This document shows positions 29,801-34,442 of a stretch of 64,000 bases of DNA, piece after piece. The notes below the pieces were generated by a model that searched no databases, was not told where the DNA came from, and worked only from the letters and a program-made list of their open reading frames with translations. This stretch comes from Paracyclopina nana (taxonomy: Eukaryota > Arthropoda > Copepoda > Cyclopoida > Cyclopettidae): positions 558,001 to 622,000 of the forward strand of contig JAGUCH010000003.1 of assembly GCA_019096065.1 (NCBI GenBank), given 5' to 3'. The position numbers and the translations under genes were made by a program. Numbering within the stretch: the first letter of the stretch is position 1; each line of letters starts with the position of its first letter.

Positions 29801-31087
29801 GCGAAAACGTGTTTGAAATGTCTTATGAGTCCAGAGCTCTGGATTTGGACACTTTGGAAGCTCCCCCTGGTCATGTCATCACAGGGCTGAAATTCAGGAA
29901 ATTGGGCAGCCACATCAATCTTGAAGCAAGAGTAAGCAAATGTTCTAAACTTGATCAGTTAGATTCTGTAAAAATGATTGCAGATCACTCCCATCAGCTT
30001 TAAAGAGGGCAAATTGGACGCAGACAAGTCCACTTGGATAGGAAGTGACCAAACTCAAGCCTCTGAAAGTGACAAAAGGACCAGAGTGAGCATCATTTCC
30101 CCCGATGTGCCAACCCGATATCTCAGCAAAAACATCATGGACTCCAGGCAAAACCAGGTACTATAATGAAACACTTCAAATTTTCACAAGCAGGGTGACC
30201 AGAAAATTTGAGCGGGCTGTAGCCAGATTTCTCTCTAAAATAGCCACATTTGGCTATCTCAGAAAAAAGACTCAAAATAGCCACAAATTGCCTAAAATAG
30301 CCACCTTTTTAGGAATTTTCATGATGATAATAATTATTACAAAAATTCGATCCAATTTTTGGGATTTTTGTTGCTGAAATCATAAGTGAAATGATGATTT
30401 TCACATTTTTTTTTGGTTGGCAAAAGATATAAAAAAAAGTCTGCCGTTTTTGCAAATTTAATTTTTTTCCTGACTTTTTTGCAGATTTTCAAGCGTTTAT
30501 TAAGTAAAAATATCAAATTTTCGGGCTTTTTAAAAATAGCCATAAATGGCTATGGCTATTCGGCCTAAATTTGCGTAGCCACACATGGGTCAAAAATAGC
30601 CACTTTGGCTATAAATAGCCACATCTGGTCACCCTGTTCACAAGCCGTGCTGGGTCGGTCAAGTTGATTCTGAAAAAAGTGCAGCGCCCTCTATAACTTT
30701 TGACATGAAAAACTGAAACGAAATTGTTTCAGAAAATTGTAGAGGGCGCTGTATGAAAAATCTGCTTAGGTGACCCAGCTCGTATCAATTCATTACATTT
30801 TTTAGTTTGTGCTTTTTGATGCAACCTCTGCTGACAAGGATGTGGCGCAAACTACAATTCCTTACATTGATGCTCAAGAAGTTGCTCCAACCTCTGGAGT
30901 TTGGATTTCTGGCGTTGGTTTGTATCACAAAGGCTCCATAGGGTATGGCGGCTTTGTTGGCTTCCTCGTCAAAACTCTTGATTTCAGTGCTCACATTTTG
31001 CCTGATATGAAAGCCAATGTCAATAGCAAAACTGCAAGACTTGTGATGCGAGAAGAGCTCAAGTATGACTTTTCAGTCCTTCGCTAA
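14823..31087 (+). CDS. Secreted DUF4803-like protein, two alternative N-terminal modules
   Basis: Arthropod extracellular protein of unknown function. I assign DUF4803 from family memory (motifs SWWRWIFWHCSYCFC, TGVKFVKKNRIIQIEIQ, QHVEGET-like EHIEGET). Module A exons are 14823-14967, 15024-15168 continuing after the retroelement at 27557-27604, 27665-27758, 27813-27977. Module B is 28125-28634. Both end in phase 0 and join the shared exons 28705-28858, 28916-29203, 29263-29391, 29448-29666, 29738-29931, 29984-30157, 30806-31087 (479 codons). Module A begins MQLNQALLLIGLFQASHG and module B begins MVDLKSLILIVSVSQLVEG, each a signal peptide. Form B would be 649 residues. Form A would be 678 without the insertion but is interrupted in this haplotype. 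Shared exons are rich in paired Cys. Confidence 0.75.
15024..15168 (+). pseudogene. Module A exon broken by the BEL/Pao insertion
   Basis: The exon starts after acceptor ATATTAG and reads through ...RLGHGYEAV before the retroelement begins at 15169. Its other part is 27557-27604, after the element and the second target copy. With one target copy, phase and frame run on into ...SIRQLHEDFPQV and donor GTGAGT. The break is a clean insertion with no other lesion. Only the upstream module is affected. Confidence 0.85.
15169..15479 (-). repeat. 3' LTR of the BEL/Pao element
   Basis: Copy of the 311-bp LTR nearest the ORF2 end. Reading the minus strand it carries a TATATAT box near its start, an AATAAA about 35 bases later, and a 15-bp perfect palindrome (15294-15308, CGCCTGCAGCAGGCG) in an extended hairpin. 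The stop codon of ORF2 falls just inside this LTR. Confidence 0.95.
15464..19378 (-). CDS. Extra ORF2 of the BEL/Pao element, zinc-knuckle C-terminus
   Basis: 1,304 codons downstream of pol, in the -1 frame relative to it and overlapping it by 583 bp. The overlapping first ~190 codons look low-complexity and may be chance. A likelier internal start is the ATG at 18616 (MNTPRKDACDW). The N-terminal third is basic and Ser/Arg-rich with nuclear-localisation-like clusters. A central ~600 residues have no domain I recognise. The C-terminus has three zinc-binding clusters: CLRCGSTQHCC, C-x4-C-x4-H-x4-C (CVYPRCLSDDHVLAVC) and C-x2-C-x4-H-x4-H (CKRCFFYGHYHKHH). I see no signal peptide or membrane anchor, so it is not an envelope protein. 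Expression could use a -1 frameshift, a spliced RNA or internal initiation. Function unknown. Confidence 0.75.
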   Translation of the reverse strand: MGTVAATVFVQAPQAAKVVEFQRGTGRRANGASCRRKRSPMRLEVWQSNKAHKGDRWNHQTSGSTSGPTKKAKIHAGPARSEFSTARHIRGRLCSKSVATSSARDRTSTHERHCKDPRTHRSSYKKTRDGRGEKGEEGPRVTTSPQDSKKEKGQVDRDPTRSPVPNRNPQPEEKEGNGRKSGSVIHAPVSHPNLNFTAVVDLVREVNHLYQRSNFPALHQPIRIELIRDSVSCARFDWPSTFVFTFSARDWSKIMNTPRKDACDWSLKDNEVTATPLSYSAAVVNTPSSETPREPKLWKSKLWRSLFRRADFSRGLSSRKVMDKPTSTSSGGHSKKRYKNSDSSPRRTAKKRRKLVVSPNLTDKIDSPPRVSFAPTVTAQDKVPGEYSRRHRPPRPSRQLHARAVEHRRRAVTNFKYTEEDWLTDEVDELDLQTHLQEEPPASIQEEKLAVIAAKFATNYGFVRAWYVEDLRTLDYVALALVYVEPKHAILGLKADFCEDSACDLRTPAMKLNARLSGLQRDALRLGAIAEGAPTLRTMLQCHPEIYSRYAHGLVATAVPFQPPPPSQTQQNKACQALSVYSSIFNTVAVHRHRYLVSRDSDRSAHEFAAQDVTEMDLRNLLALFPTHEMAHLKGWLFDAAESIYGVYPTLAEVALLAESDPPVPVPLLAPPTVDPATATFETDCPLAMAVLENRPADKDCEYPVCSMKLPPTPIEGPPVPHGSVETRQIDYLPLAQARQDGRATAQPWDLTSDGVREMIIYRCEKDWPLVNSTLKKEGFYKSIRAARYISIHAAGWSLAAYRSAAFKESSPPPEAFTVLNLLARNGVMLSIQSNYGGLGEKVLGVNIPPLMVKLLQDPSVRKYQFNIARERRCLSAIGIELAAACEASNRAAFAYPQPELNYTDIKTGKNFVAQQLQLPVVYEPVRPERKNDKKSVKQLVALLQDQMSVELNGKVLINVAMLDYAKKCEKWEKEALRYLYYEASVPLIFLARETTAIMDNLSCSNVTNSASMALYLLDQVYDTKQISQLPNKTRVNVQPFGITEFMDVKSPRPGPAFMSVGEQIDSVNDAKKILQLQNTPPMYRPVDLNLCTPSLKSDLLNIANAESVDQLTLERAVSQLFNAGPASPHRCLRCGSTQHCCSTTEASAAAADDQVPEVQIEHDFKKVKMKKRTPLPKMMCHSIPVKCVYPRCLSDDHVLAVCPLLMQRCKRCFFYGHYHKHHLDVPFLRLLEDFYACAPFHGVAIGLMQNVTWIIDITRSHNVNVAVQPDESLEEQSTPNGQPLAYLCLSVPEQTGGDSGEVE
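15480..15492 (-). other. 3' polypurine tract of the BEL/Pao element
   Basis: The minus strand reads CAGGGGGGGATTC immediately before the 3' LTR start TGGCGAGG. This is where plus-strand DNA synthesis is primed in LTR elements. The sequence GCAAACAGGGGGGG that includes it also occurs inside pol near 22693-22710. Confidence 0.75.
15919..15939. repeat. 21-bp perfect palindrome in ORF2
   Basis: CGTCTGCTGC-C-GCAGCAGACG reads the same on both strands except for its centre base. In ORF2 it encodes SAAAADD, close to the motif at four places in Gag-Pol. It lies between the first zinc cluster and the later ones. Confidence 0.85.
18796..27174 (-). CDS. BEL/Pao Gag-Pol polyprotein, about 2,792 residues
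   Basis: Polyprotein for particle formation, reverse transcription and integration. The start chosen is the ATG at 27174 (MTKSKKANKNK), 46 bases after the primer-binding site; an in-frame extension runs back into the LTR. Order, with approximate + coordinates: long Gag with a coiled coil (25900-26000) and a Gly/Pro/Arg-rich segment (24400-24650), a DUF1759-like capsid region (24000-24300), three CCHC zinc knuckles (23410-23610), an aspartic protease with DTASDAN (near 23155), a reverse transcriptase with YMDD (21841-21852), RNase H with FTDAS (near 21290), an H2C2 zinc finger (20110-20240), an integrase core with Asp-Asp-Glu residues (about 19998, 19830, 19640), and a C-terminal DUF5641-like domain (19185-19290). 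No internal stop. Confidence 0.95.
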   Translation of the reverse strand: MTKSKKANKNKPPVIESSRKSGRLRKQTPLTEEQIVEQLAIHSEITVDQLQDKLLAKKTREPLVSRLTVGWKKPLEPAGANPAQRPEGSTTPVVSIDAVESVSPRAEVAEQRPRLEPLPFNRRHSPLLDIVIGNQSPPATEESPTAAVVKNFFKQILPPPPPPKNPSPVQEISSPSTGMADAASGAGAGPNDRTNTPMAGDRTLYLSPGFPSSSNRGAIPKNNAVRFEKELATFSQNTEATSDRRPDSSASSDDSLRLHPSTKSQEASIADMRKEARNKEAAYDKAKVNATKFASEALRAIKDSSYRSNSLRDLADSGAIVIDNLNVAVREYARTLTTVAGNQLLAAHEKEVQSLGYYIASLDEIRIQLRTQQSQQESASITQQMSRELQRLKQLENQEKAAREKLQKEKEKLEKERQEFEKQKQANKQKKVPPPLNPLWTRLDPTSPPLFRSHSANNIPDLNVGSRTTDIRQGRADALRTASQFLNSPTSTTTTSHFAVTSATSSSSRAMTSSAAAAGGSGADQQAVTTLTSSTSTITTPSIILPTGINKRANDVPTRPSRQDSPSGSGEAHLDHEDLAQAENAFLDIRSRTRAAMRAVRDAITNTALAPEQVERTFDDFLDAVRVRAQLFQQTPHLASSRFVMSLDEPLMQDIDVVQAGIADYSRSMLTVTQHTIDTPAQVLEQYQSILLTLTSAVNNLDREIMANKPLTFLQQLAEDLQSKLRQKQALLTKHPHINVAPIVLQNDTGINKEVQMITTRVNSCLRQNNLRPVAQPFFDPLHDITPNANHHTTDESDDDSWRDNYGPSRQPITTTRTIFGQAAEPSFYQSVASNQRQQMRVASGGRPPPGDDNGRPGRGRGNNRQSNSNHNNNSRPPPNNPPRGPPGGPPGPPGGPGGSGDRYGGSGDRYNGRPPPPPPRNPGDPWGDPPDGDPDPNPDSDGEPFHGFIPNIPHSSLYQNIKLKPLDLESFTGNDPSEYFVFKQNFKFLVHDNPTISMAEKFGRLIEKTAGGPACRSYVYLPRNQENYYKALASLEATYNNVERQINYAYNNLLTLGIIDNANIESISKAQAAVMKLSIQLSHIPGTSLATHHGRTRNSLKFTPKAKEAFNHYCQILSPKGFTFQIFDQWCEAQLSQLYDGDGLAVKTKTTLITAQSQSDSEYDSDTITNTVLATSAAAADDQLKKFTKCPICQTDHTLLKCLKFKDMSYALKRQKLQEMLVCYRCLLGKHKVPKCNQKWTCRICKSPKHNVLICPETKATEIPPQPANAASDDVTTKELMEFIKKLVAAQKPVENNEQPTNSVNLCTNKSSETSYFVAPALIVNPVNDRHQIVNVILDTASDANYILESVARDLNLVGPPTIQNIQSLNSKNKVVANKVTFTLASTVSQHKETVTAITIPTIVNGLKIPPIENLQNQFPELKQIKFPKITKQGVQLLLGIQNYDFMADLDKFQQGRPYVIKTKLGHVVLYGQNPDVTCLATSAAEDAQTGGGHIGQEEQDSDHEFREEGYQITMAVEKDPMKLLEKMWETDILGIGIEEEHEDSKPITPLEEYALKIIEEGIKQMPDKRIQIPVMWKPGEPDIRCNFQEAVRIAEKFERKLQAKLPDTYAASCKEMDMLLQNGFIRELDPNVDNLNEGFYLPGLTVSRPDKPSTPVRMVFDCARRFAGGKCLNDTMLPGPNLLNDLMDVLLRLRMKKIVVGADVKKMYLQFHLKPEDRKYFRLCWRGKYYESVSLMFGTASSPCMALYGVREHAKKFLKSHPLGAQAIIRDSYMDDLLTGADTEEEAKNVVDQCNFIMTEACLPLMKWVSNRSIAIDHLDPALKKSTPAAGEEKTLGMVLDLTQDVFKYSVPNIGQYIDEKVTLRSFASAAAKIYDPLGLLDPVTLAPRLAMQQVCALRTVLKIEWDTDLTSLQHADLNQVIRIWKASLAALEQLEKVSFPRCVKPTNAVHVSLAIFTDASNMAYAATVYLRSETNDNQVTTQLLMSKKRLCPLAERRSVPDLEIMGATLGARLSRRLSRMGWDINDMFFFTDSSCVLNWLAKSGRSWRTFVGNRSSQINRMTKGYHWRHVKSKENSADLPTRGLAAKDLMDNELWLKGPKWLAGPIQNFPPLTIPEAPPEALAAAVSDFVMNLATSAAGGEEAGSSITALSEEARKRTERWEREKITKLPLNPTDYAQNYRKMARTLGWMILFASKLREFVKKRKKIPTKNDWDQWELENESARLDAPMVATAEARLVLRDQLAFFQQDLDQLLKEGKFPPKSRLSGLRLAIGKWGEIRSLGRLSEIPMWGLARERLVLPPTDLTKSILVSLHIEADHETGYKTLLNRARFRYWPVGCDHLAKQVVKECITCQKKMRAPLIPQMAPLPQGSIAYKDVLPFRNVSIDFAGPFPVRLGKSNQKRHVLIVACKDTHAIHAEVTESMKTHHVTSALQRTVALRGVPRSIRSDNGPGLPSTMEAIWQDERHADLTKQLEHLDWNYIRKWSLDVGVKDWTFSPPYGPHFNGLAETAVRLWKTHYYKLYRHYTFTLDEFYTLTARATALVNSRPVGELQGELITPSHFLVTGPPGELLPVAAPENLDRAAVRFGLIETFLQKLWAQWLPQFLFKLHKLPKWSNFKEELAEGQMVLVVDAKDRRCDWRYGKVIRLIRGIDGITRRVEVQVVPQKRPKFTLVRPVANLVPLDIFEDDFAQNRLQPPAPEIEHPLTKDIVRTPEHIEAATKRHEMAEEKKVRRDHELQPVPKTPKKKKARSTVIPQGVPFQTETRNQRRKREMEENRVALFTHLCRIPI
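20741..20761. repeat. G8 tract with short palindrome at the RNase H/integrase junction
   Basis: On the minus strand CCGCAGCGG overlaps GGGGGGGGAAGAAG, a 14-purine run. The encoded peptide is NLATSAAGGEE. It falls in the linker between RNase H and the integrase zinc finger. Confidence 0.75.
22693..22727. repeat. 15-bp palindrome plus internal polypurine-like tract
   Basis: The palindrome CCTCGGC-G-GCCGAGG is at 22713-22727. Next on the minus strand comes GCAAACAGGGGGGGG, matching the 3' polypurine tract and its upstream bases. The encoded peptide is CLATSAAEDAQTGGG. It lies between protease and reverse transcriptase. Confidence 0.8.
23628..23648. repeat. 21-bp perfect palindrome before the zinc knuckles
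   Basis: CGTCGGCTGC-C-GCAGCCGACG, encoding LATSAAAADDQ on the minus strand, just upstream of the first CCHC knuckle (CPICQTDH). It is very similar to the palindrome in ORF2 at 15919-15939. Confidence 0.85.
25614..25634. repeat. 15-bp palindrome with G7 tract in Gag
   Basis: CCGCTGC-C-GCAGCGG at 25620-25634 overlaps a run of seven C on the + strand (G7 on the coding strand). It encodes TSSAAAAGGS in the middle of Gag. Confidence 0.8.
27221..27238 (-). other. Primer-binding site of the BEL/Pao element
   Basis: The minus strand reads TGGTGCCGCGACCCGGGA two bases after the 5' LTR. TGG plus 15 more bases complementary to a tRNA 3' end is the expected form. I cannot name the tRNA with certainty. 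Confidence 0.8.
27241..27551 (-). repeat. 5' LTR of the BEL/Pao element (promoter LTR)
   Basis: Identical by eye to 15169-15479 over 311 bp. On the minus strand TATATAT lies at about 27523-27530 and AATAAA at about 27493-27498. This LTR would drive transcription toward lower coordinates, opposite to the host gene. Confidence 0.95.
28075..28083 (+). promoter_or_regulatory. TATA box of the module B promoter
   Basis: TATATATAG ends about 40 bases before the module B start codon at 28125, and TATA-less sequence surrounds it. The spacing leaves room for a short leader. This supports a separate start of transcription downstream of the retroelement. Confidence 0.5.
28125..28634 (+). CDS. Module B first exon of the DUF4803-like gene
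   Basis: 170 codons starting at ATG 28125, with an alternative in-frame ATG at 28107. It has a hydrophobic signal peptide MVDLKSLILIVSVSQLVEG, then a largely helical acidic region (HDPDRDKELLSKFQNVDAEI). It ends ...LYRTSWLQ before donor GTTCAT, phase 0. It aligns in position, and loosely in pattern, to module A exons 3 and 4. The frame is also open upstream through the intron that follows 27977, but a separate start with TATA box fits better than intron retention. Confidence 0.65.
30191..30636. mobile_element. Non-autonomous hAT-type MITE, 446 bp
   Basis: It begins CAGGGTGACCAGA and ends with the reverse complement TCTGGTCACCCTG. The 8-bp target duplication TTCACAAG is exact (30183-30190 and 30637-30644). 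An 8-bp duplication with a CAGGG terminus points to the hAT superfamily. There is no transposase ORF. The interior repeats an AAAATAGCCAC word. It sits in the last intron of the DUF4803-like gene. Confidence 0.9.
30649..30779. repeat. Small foldback with outer GCTGGGTC and inner CAGCGCCCTCTA arms
   Basis: GCTGGGTC (30649-30656) pairs with GACCCAGC (30772-30779). CAGCGCCCTCTA (30682-30693) pairs with TAGAGGGCGCTG (30740-30751). It follows the hAT MITE directly in the same intron. It may be a separate MITE; no clear target duplication. Confidence 0.5.
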
Positions 31088-31176
31088 AATTCCTGCTTGT
31101 TTCATTGATTTCAAATATACTATTATTTAGGTTAAAAAACATAAGAAGTTGCATTGTAGCACATTTATTGAGACAG

Positions 31177-32349
31177 TTATTGCCTGAGTCTTCTTTTGGC
31201 ATCTTTTGGTCTTCTAACAACCCTGACACGTTTCTCATTAATCTTTTGTAGCAATTTCACTGAATTTACTCTTGGTGGAGGGGAGTAGCTTGGAAGTGGA
31301 GTTTCTTCAGTAGCAGGCAAATCTTCCAGCATTGCTGTTGATGTTAGTCTATCAGGTGTCTTGGTCACAGTTGGGGCAAATATAAGAGCTGGTGGATCAC
31401 TTGAAATAGGTCTCTCACTGGTTGGCTTGATCACCTTTGGATTCTTTGAGGTTTGTAGGTACTTGTCATACTCATCTCCTTGAATCTCTTGAAGGTATTT
31501 CAGTGTTGAAGTAGGCTTTAATGATGTATGGAAAAATCCATTAACGTCTTGGATCCTATCTCCAAATCCTTCACCAGGAGAACTAGTATGATTTAAGCTG
31601 ATGATTTTCCTGTGATCATCTTCTTTAATGTCATCATAATTATTTGGCTTAACTTCAACTTTTTTTATTTTTGGTGTTGGCTTGGTGGAGACTTCCTCCC
31701 TTTTTCCTTCTAAAACATCAATCCCTTCTACTTCAATAGTGACTTTGATTGCTTCATTGATATGATTTTTGATTTTCTGTGGCACCAACTCCAGTTCACC
31801 TTGATTAGGCCTAGGTTTGCCTTGAATAGGCCCAACATTAAAGCCGTTCAAAACTGGATTGAAAGGACTTTCAGCAACAGCCTCATTTTCAGCAAAATCT
31901 TTCCTATAGAAATTTCTGGGTAGGCTGTCAAATCGATTTTTTGAATAGGTTAAAGCTGCTTTGGAAATTTGGTCCATTGTAGGCGAAAGTGGAATGGGCA
32001 AACTTGGCTCAAAAAACGCATCGTGGGCGTCAAATCTCAGCATATGATTATTATTCATGAGAGGAGGAGGAATTTTTTCAGATTTCCCCTTCACTGAATG
32101 TCTGGGTTTTCTATTATTGTCCTCTTGCCTGCTAATTTTCCTCTTATTATGCGACTTGACTCTTCTCGGCCAGTTAATCCAGTTGTTGTGGTATTTTCTG
32201 TATCCATTTTGGCTATGATTGATTCTTCTTCGTGATTCCCCAACCAAATTGTCATTTCTTGCCATGAAATCCCTTCTTTCTTCATATTTGGCTGCACAAA
32301 TTGCAAGCAGGAATGCAATTAGTAAAAGTGTAATTTTCGCCATTATCAT
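31177..32349 (-). CDS. Secreted basic protein of unknown function, 390 residues
   Basis: Single-exon ORF. The start MIMAKITLLLIAFLLAICAA is a clear signal peptide with a hydrophobic core and small residues at the cleavage site. The mature part is basic and low in Cys, with dibasic and Arg-rich stretches (HNKRKISRQEDNNRKPRHS near residues 68-86, KRVRVVRRPKDAKRRLRQ at the C-terminus). It is Pro/Thr/Ser-rich in the middle. I recognise no domain. It may be a matrix or cuticle-associated protein or a processed precursor; this is a guess. The gene is convergent with the DUF4803-like gene, with 89 bp between stop codons. A TATATAC box lies about 45 bases before the ATG. Confidence 0.7.
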   Translation of the reverse strand: MIMAKITLLLIAFLLAICAAKYEERRDFMARNDNLVGESRRRINHSQNGYRKYHNNWINWPRRVKSHNKRKISRQEDNNRKPRHSVKGKSEKIPPPLMNNNHMLRFDAHDAFFEPSLPIPLSPTMDQISKAALTYSKNRFDSLPRNFYRKDFAENEAVAESPFNPVLNGFNVGPIQGKPRPNQGELELVPQKIKNHINEAIKVTIEVEGIDVLEGKREEVSTKPTPKIKKVEVKPNNYDDIKEDDHRKIISLNHTSSPGEGFGDRIQDVNGFFHTSLKPTSTLKYLQEIQGDEYDKYLQTSKNPKVIKPTSERPISSDPPALIFAPTVTKTPDRLTSTAMLEDLPATEETPLPSYSPPPRVNSVKLLQKINEKRVRVVRRPKDAKRRLRQ

Positions 32350-32449
32350 AGCTGTTTTGGCATCACATCTTCAATGCAAACTGGCTGTATGTATATACAG
32401 AAAAAAAGGAAATCCGGATGCTCTAAACGCGCTTTTTTAAAAGTGACAA

Positions 32450-32946
32450 CCTTGCACTAACCTTATTGCCTAATGCTCCTTAATGCTCTGATTTTTGTGA
32501 AGGAAACGCAGGTCACCTGCCAGAATTTCCCTTTTCCAATCACAAAATCGACCGAGGCAGCCAAGAAAATTAGAGTATGAAAAAGTATGTAACCTTAAAA
32601 CATGGTGTGGGCATTGGAGCAAAACTTCATGGCGCAATGCCTTGAATTATCTCCTCAATGCAACTGTGAAACGACCAAAATGATGCTACTTCTACTCTAT
32701 TCTCTCATGACTAATCTTTATTTTCTGCTTGCTACCAAACTAGCATATCATGATGCACAAAATTAATTTTCTTTATATTATAAAAGAATAAGGACGAAAA
32801 ATATGAATATACTATAATATTCAAAAAAATATTTTTTCAGAGGATGAAGAAGATCTTAGCACAATATAAATATAGATAGAATAATGCATTTTACAGTATG
32901 ATAATATTCTAAGGAGAAAAAGGCTGAAAAAGTTATGCCAAGAAAT
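32450..32946. other. Gene-free gap between two minus-strand genes
   Basis: A-T rich, with no supported exon. It probably holds the 5' flank of the secreted-protein gene and the 3' end of the small membrane-protein gene; AATATT and TATA-like words are common but not informative. Confidence 0.4.
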
Positions 32947-32949
32947 GGC

Positions 32950-34202
32950 TTAATTATAAGGGAAGCCAGTTGGCAAAGTCCACTCATAGTATCTTGGTGT
33001 AGGAGCATATGGATCATATGGATCATTGGAGTGCCTCCTTCTAATTCTGTCATCTTCTATGAGCCAAAAGTAGGCGGCAACAAAAGCTATTGCCACAATG
33101 GCAAATATGATGCAAATTATGAGTATCAGGCAGCAGCAGCCACTTTGGTCACTTTGTTTTGGTGGCCTTTTTTGGGCTGGGACCTGCTGCGGCCTATTTT
33201 CCACCCAGGCTTGACTATTGTTAGGGAAAGCAAAATTCTGTTGGTTGGGGTAAGGCATTGTCCACACTGCAGGAGGGTGATTAATGATGACAATTCGACC
33301 ATCATGATTAAATGGTGCTTCAGATGATCCAGTGAAATTGCTGCTTTGACTTCCTGTTTGCAATTGGTCCAATCTCAAAACTTCGTAACTTGGTGGGGCA
33401 CTTCTTTGCATTTGCATGGCTGTATTTGGCCCACGATACATAAAAGGGGATGGCGGTGGTTGTTGCCCTTTCCCATAGATTGCTGATTGTCTTGGCTAGA
33501 AAAATTTGATCCAAAATCCAAGTGACAATTAAGCTTAGGTGCATTTTATGAGAAAAACTTCAAGAACGTCAACAGTGGCATCAATCACAGTTTCCTCTTC
33601 TAATTTTGCATTTTATGCATTTAATGTATTTAAGGATGCCTCCACAAATTACTCTATACTTAGATAGTTCGATCTAAAATAGTATATTTTAGCTTCTTGC
33701 TGGCAATCTTAAGTACTGCTTTCAGAATCTGCTCAGTGAGAGCTTTCTAATAGTGAAAGTATTTTTATGTAGCCTTCATACTTTCATAGATAGAAGGCAA
33801 AAAAGGCCAGAAAATCTGGAGGATGTTGTTATTGCTATATACACTCTTGCTATTCTCGCCAATTTTTACTCAAAAACGCCAAAAGCATGGATATGGTGAT
33901 AAACTCCGCCTCTTGTATTTTAGTACAAATCTGTACTCAATACAGTGGCGCCATCTAGAGCGGTAGCGGAAAAAACTTATGCACTTACATTAGCTTGGGG
34001 TGGAATCAGAAATACTTGAGAAGAGGACTTTCCCTTGGCCTCTTTTGATTTTCGTTTTTTGTCATGCAGTGAGGCAGACAAAGCAAGAGCGGTATTGAGC
34101 TCTTCTTCTTCCCTGTTGATTTCCTCCAATGTGGCACCACGATACTAAAAGAAAATTATAAATAAGATAAATTCCAAGATAAAAAGGAAAACTTACATGC
34201 AT
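32950..34202 (-). CDS. Small single-pass membrane protein, 235 residues
   Basis: Exons 34202-34197 (only the codons Met-His), 34144-33989 and 33495-32950 join in phase; splice sites GTAAGT, TTTTAG, GTAAGT and TTTCTAG are good. The cytosolic-looking N-terminus (YRGATLEEINREEEL) is acidic then Lys-rich. A Pro/Gln-rich middle contains PPSYEVL, a PPxY motif that WW domains of NEDD4-type ligases can bind. A single transmembrane segment (CCCLILIICIIFAIVAIAFV) starts with three Cys, likely palmitoylation sites. A short Tyr/Pro-rich tail follows. Not a family I can name. An upstream ORF in exon 1 (LRSKGIHDINPKQEL) is not in phase with the rest. Confidence 0.65.
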
Positions 34203-34442
34203 TTCGGCTGTCTTGGATTCAACGCAAATGAAAGCTCAGTTAGTTCCTGTTTTGGATTGATGTCATGGATACCTTTGCTACGCAAGAATTCATAAAGTAT
34301 GCATGTCCACGTTTCTAGGCCTACCCTTGATATAATGTGCAACATACGTTGAGCACTACAAATTAAAGCGCAACTAATACACGCATATGGATTGCATAGA
34401 TACACTAATATAATATTAAGGGTTGGGCCTTTTATTTGTATG

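Noticed and set aside
30105..30377. ORF across the hAT MITE
   Set aside because: Runs from a real exon into the MITE; the frame in the MITE is low-complexity repeat.
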